Assembly: GCA_900552725.1 (NCBI GenBank)
Contig: USAT01000114.1
Coordinates: 1-5,627 of the forward strand
Length of the DNA stretch: 5,627 bases
DNA from: an uncultured Eubacteriales bacterium
GTDB lineage: Bacteria; Bacillota; Clostridia; Oscillospirales; Oscillospiraceae
Direction of reading: 5' to 3'
The notes under the pieces are model-generated. The model did no database searches and had not been told where the DNA came from. It was given only the letters and a program-made list of their open reading frames with translations. Position numbers and translations under genes: made by a program. Positions 4,140-5,627 of the stretch are shown here, one piece after another (position 1 is the stretch's first letter; each line of letters opens with the position of its first letter).

Positions 4140-4833
4140 TCTGTTCTCCGCCCAGTCCGTACAGGATCTGATGAGCGTGCTGCCCTCCCTGCCCTTTGCC
4201 ATCTGGGAGACGTTTTACGTCACCGTGGTCAGCACGGCGCTGTCGCTGGTGCTTGGCCTGCCCTTGGGCGTGCTGCTGGTCGCCGGCGAGAAAAACGGCG
4301 TCCTGCCCCTGCCCCGCTGGCTCATGCAGGTCATCAACGTCATCATCAATCTGCTGCGCTCCATCCCCTTCCTGATCCTGATGATCATGGTCTTCCCTCT
4401 CTCCCGTCTGCTCATTGTGGGCACCACGGTGGGCACCACGGCCACCATCGTTCCGCTGGTGGCGGCGGCGTTCCCCTTTGTGGCACGTCTGGTGGAGAGC
4501 AGTCTCCGCGAGGTGGACGGCAATATCATCGAAGCTGCCCAGAGCATGGGCGCCACCCCCATGCAGATCATCTGCAAGGTAATGATCCCCGAGAGCGTTC
4601 CCTCCCTGATCCAGAATGTCACCATCGCGCTGACCACCATTCTGGGCTACTCCGCCATGAGCGGCATCATCGGCGGCGGCGGCCTGGGCAAGATCGCCAT
4701 CGACTACGGCTACTATCGCTATAAGTACCTGGTGATGCTGGTGGCGGTGGTCATTCTGATCCTGTTGGTGCAGCTGTTTCAAAGCGTGGGTACCTGGCTC
4801 AGCAAGCGGTGCGACAAGCGTTTGAAGCACTGA
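4129..4833 (+). CDS. metI: Methionine ABC transporter permease MetI
   Basis: Inner-membrane channel subunit that would form a MetN2MetI2 complex. The 234-residue protein has about five hydrophobic segments (roughly 24-52, 66-90, 95-118, 165-187 and 200-222). The EAA loop that docks on the ATPase is EAAQSMGATPMQIICKVMIPE (residues 135-155). Other family hallmarks are LLRSIPFLIL (75-84), the ARLVESSLREV stretch (119-129) and LGYSAMSGIIGGGGLG (172-187). I start at ATG 4129, not the upstream in-frame ATG at 4093. GAGGAGGT (4113-4120) lies 8 bases ahead of 4129, and the extra 12 residues of the longer form are not conserved-looking. The start overlaps the metN end by 11 bases. It is the last gene of the operon, followed 12 bases later by a terminator. 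Confidence 0.95.
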   Translation: MYSNLFSAQSVQDLMSVLPSLPFAIWETFYVTVVSTALSLVLGLPLGVLLVAGEKNGVLPLPRWLMQVINVIINLLRSIPFLILMIMVFPLSRLLIVGTTVGTTATIVPLVAAAFPFVARLVESSLREVDGNIIEAAQSMGATPMQIICKVMIPESVPSLIQNVTIALTTILGYSAMSGIIGGGGLGKIAIDYGYYRYKYLVMLVAVVILILLVQLFQSVGTWLSKRCDKRLKH

Positions 4834-4845
4834 TCCCGTCTTCTG

Positions 4846-4879
4846 TTCCCTTCGGCTTTCGCCGAAGGGAATATTTTTT
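4846..4879 (+). terminator. Terminator of the metQNI operon
   Basis: TTCCCTTCGGC (4846-4856) pairs perfectly with GCCGAAGGGAA (4861-4871) around a TTTC loop (11 bp), followed by TA and six T (4874-4879). It lies only 20 bases upstream of the next promoter, so the met and ylxM-ffh units are cleanly separated. Confidence 0.95.
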
Positions 4880-4899
4880 CCGCCGCCCCATTTTTCACC

Positions 4900-4928
4900 T
4901 TGACATTTCTCCCGAAATCGTGTATGAT
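4900..4928 (+). promoter_or_regulatory. Sigma-A promoter of ylxM-ffh
   Basis: TTGACA (4900-4905) is followed after 17 bases by TATGAT (4923-4928; 5 of 6 to consensus). The expected start is near 4935, giving a leader of about 40 bases. Confidence 0.92.
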
Positions 4929-4937
4929 ATTCGAGGT

Positions 4938-4959
4938 TGTAAAGGCATATAACTTTACA
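4938..4959 (+). repeat. Inverted repeat in the ylxM leader
   Basis: TGTAAAG (4938-4944) and CTTTACA (4953-4959) are perfect inverted copies separated by 8 bases, immediately before the ribosome binding site (4961-4967) and starting at about the transcription start. It could be a 5' stabilising hairpin, a translation-modulating hairpin, or an operator, perhaps for the HTH protein encoded next. The sequence alone does not decide. Confidence 0.5.
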
Positions 4960-4974
4960 GAAGGAGGCCACACC

Positions 4975-5340
4975 GTGAAAAACCAGACATACCGCATGAC
5001 CATGCTGTTCGATTTTTACGGCGATATCCTGACCCCACGGCAGCGTGAGCTGTTCGACCTGTATTATAATGAGGACCTGTCCCTGGCAGAGATCGCGGAG
5101 AACTGCGGCATTTCCCGGCAGGGCGTACGGGACGTGATCGTTCGCGCGGAGAACGCCATGACCGAGCTGGAGGACAAGACCGGCCTGGTCCGCCGCTTTT
5201 TGCAGATGCAGCAGCACGTGGACCGTATCATCACCGCTGCCGGAGACATTAAAACCATCAACTACCGGCAGTACGAAAATCCCCGGTTAGAGGAATTGGC
5301 GGAGACGATCTTGGACGCTGCCGCCGCCCTGAAGGAGTAA
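4975..5340 (+). CDS. ylxM: YlxM family HTH protein, SRP-associated
   Basis: A 121-residue protein of the YlxM (UPF0122) family, normally encoded just upstream of ffh in Firmicutes and thought to affect the signal recognition particle pathway; its molecular role is still unsettled. Residues 11-60 form a sigma-70 region-4-like helix-turn-helix: MLFDFYGDILTPRQRELF, LYYNEDLSLAEIAENCGISRQ (29-49), then the recognition helix GVRDVIVRAE (50-59). The rest is helical and charged. I choose the GTG at 4975 because AAGGAGG (4961-4967) sits 7 bases ahead, and upstream in-frame codons overlap the promoter. The stop codon is 6 bases before the ffh start, so the two are tightly coupled in one operon. Confidence 0.93.
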   Translation: MKNQTYRMTMLFDFYGDILTPRQRELFDLYYNEDLSLAEIAENCGISRQGVRDVIVRAENAMTELEDKTGLVRRFLQMQQHVDRIITAAGDIKTINYRQYENPRLEELAETILDAAAALKE

Positions 5341-5346
5341 CGACCC

Positions 5347-5627
5347 ATGGCATTTGAGGGACTTAGCGAAAAACTGAACGGCGTATTCAAGCGCCTGCGC
5401 GGTAAGGGCCGCCTTACCGAAGCCGATGTCCGCGAGGGTATGCGCGAGGTGCGTCTGGCCCTGCTGGAGGCCGACGTCAGCTATAAGGTCGTCAAGGACT
5501 TCGTGGCGGACGTCACCGAAAAGTGCGTCGGCACCGACGTACTGGACAGCCTGACCCCCGCCCAGCAGATCATCAAGATCGTAAACCAGGAGCTGACGGC
5601 GCTGATGGGCGGCACCAACGCCCGCCT
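5347..5627 (+). CDS. ffh: Signal recognition particle protein Ffh (5' part, cut by window end)
   Basis: Ffh is the GTPase of the signal recognition particle, which binds nascent signal sequences and 4.5S/6S RNA and hands ribosomes to FtsY at the membrane. Only the first 93 codons are in the window. They cover the N domain (four-helix bundle): MAFEGLSEKLNGVFKRLRGK (1-20), the LTEADVREGMREVRLALLEADV stretch (23-44), then YKVVKDFVADV and TPAQQIIKIVNQEL. The GTP-binding motifs of the G domain would lie beyond the edge. The ATG at 5347 follows AAGGAG (5332-5337), which overlaps the end of ylxM. The frame is open to the last base. Confidence 0.95.
   Translation, partial: MAFEGLSEKLNGVFKRLRGKGRLTEADVREGMREVRLALLEADVSYKVVKDFVADVTEKCVGTDVLDSLTPAQQIIKIVNQELTALMGGTNAR

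Noticed and set aside
2175..4202. Long minus-strand open frame (675 codons) across metQ and metN
   Set aside because: It is antisense to two clear genes with intact family motifs. The GC-rich codon bias of those genes keeps the opposite frame open. Its low-complexity Gly/His/Val/Gln-rich translation resembles no protein.
4084..5217. Minus-strand open frame (377 codons) across metI and ylxM
   Set aside because: It runs antisense through metI, a terminator, a promoter and ylxM, and its Gln/His-rich translation is typical of a shadow frame.

Overview
The window looks like chromosomal DNA of a GC-rich, spore-forming Clostridia bacterium, probably from the Oscillospiraceae/Flavonifractor-like gut Firmicutes. 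This is an inference. It rests on the gene content (infC-rpmI-rplT, ylxM-ffh), strong AGGAGG ribosome binding sites, consensus sigma-A promoters, coding preference for C/G-ending codons, and a possible forespore-type promoter. All recognisable genes read on the plus strand except one small gene near the left end.

Left end (1-304): a bidirectional terminator hairpin is followed by a minus-strand gene for a 38-residue Asn/Lys/Thr/Gln-rich peptide. That gene has its own ribosome binding site, a strong terminator, and an upstream sequence matching the sigma-G (forespore) promoter pattern. Centre-left (338-1726): a perfect sigma-A promoter drives a leader with an intrinsic terminator and a mutually exclusive antiterminator pairing (the place where Firmicutes carry the L20-controlled attenuator). 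Then come infC (IF3, with an AUU start), rpmI (L35) and rplT (L20), closed by a strong terminator.

Centre-right (1727-4879): this is the most interesting part. A sigma-A promoter is followed by a short ORF encoding a 39-residue peptide with ten methionines, eight of them packed into residues 8-21 and interleaved with cysteines. It is followed by a textbook intrinsic terminator, and then by a methionine-type ABC transporter operon in the order metQ-metN-metI. The leader RNA can form three alternative pairings (segments 1:2, 2:3 and 3:4), as in classical ribosome-mediated attenuators. I propose a methionine-sensing leader-peptide attenuator for methionine uptake, in a phylum where S-box, S-MK and Met T-box RNAs are the usual solution. 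The MetQ lipoprotein is also circularly permuted: the half that is C-terminal in ordinary MetQ comes first, and the ordinary N-terminal half comes last, within one intact reading frame. The proposed cycle is that scarce charged Met-tRNA stalls the ribosome on the Met codons, the terminator is pre-empted, and MetQ (surface receptor), MetN (ATPase with a NIL regulatory domain) and MetI (membrane channel) are made.

Right end (4900-5627): a near-perfect sigma-A promoter, a small inverted repeat, ylxM (HTH protein) and the first 93 codons of ffh (SRP GTPase, cut by the window edge).
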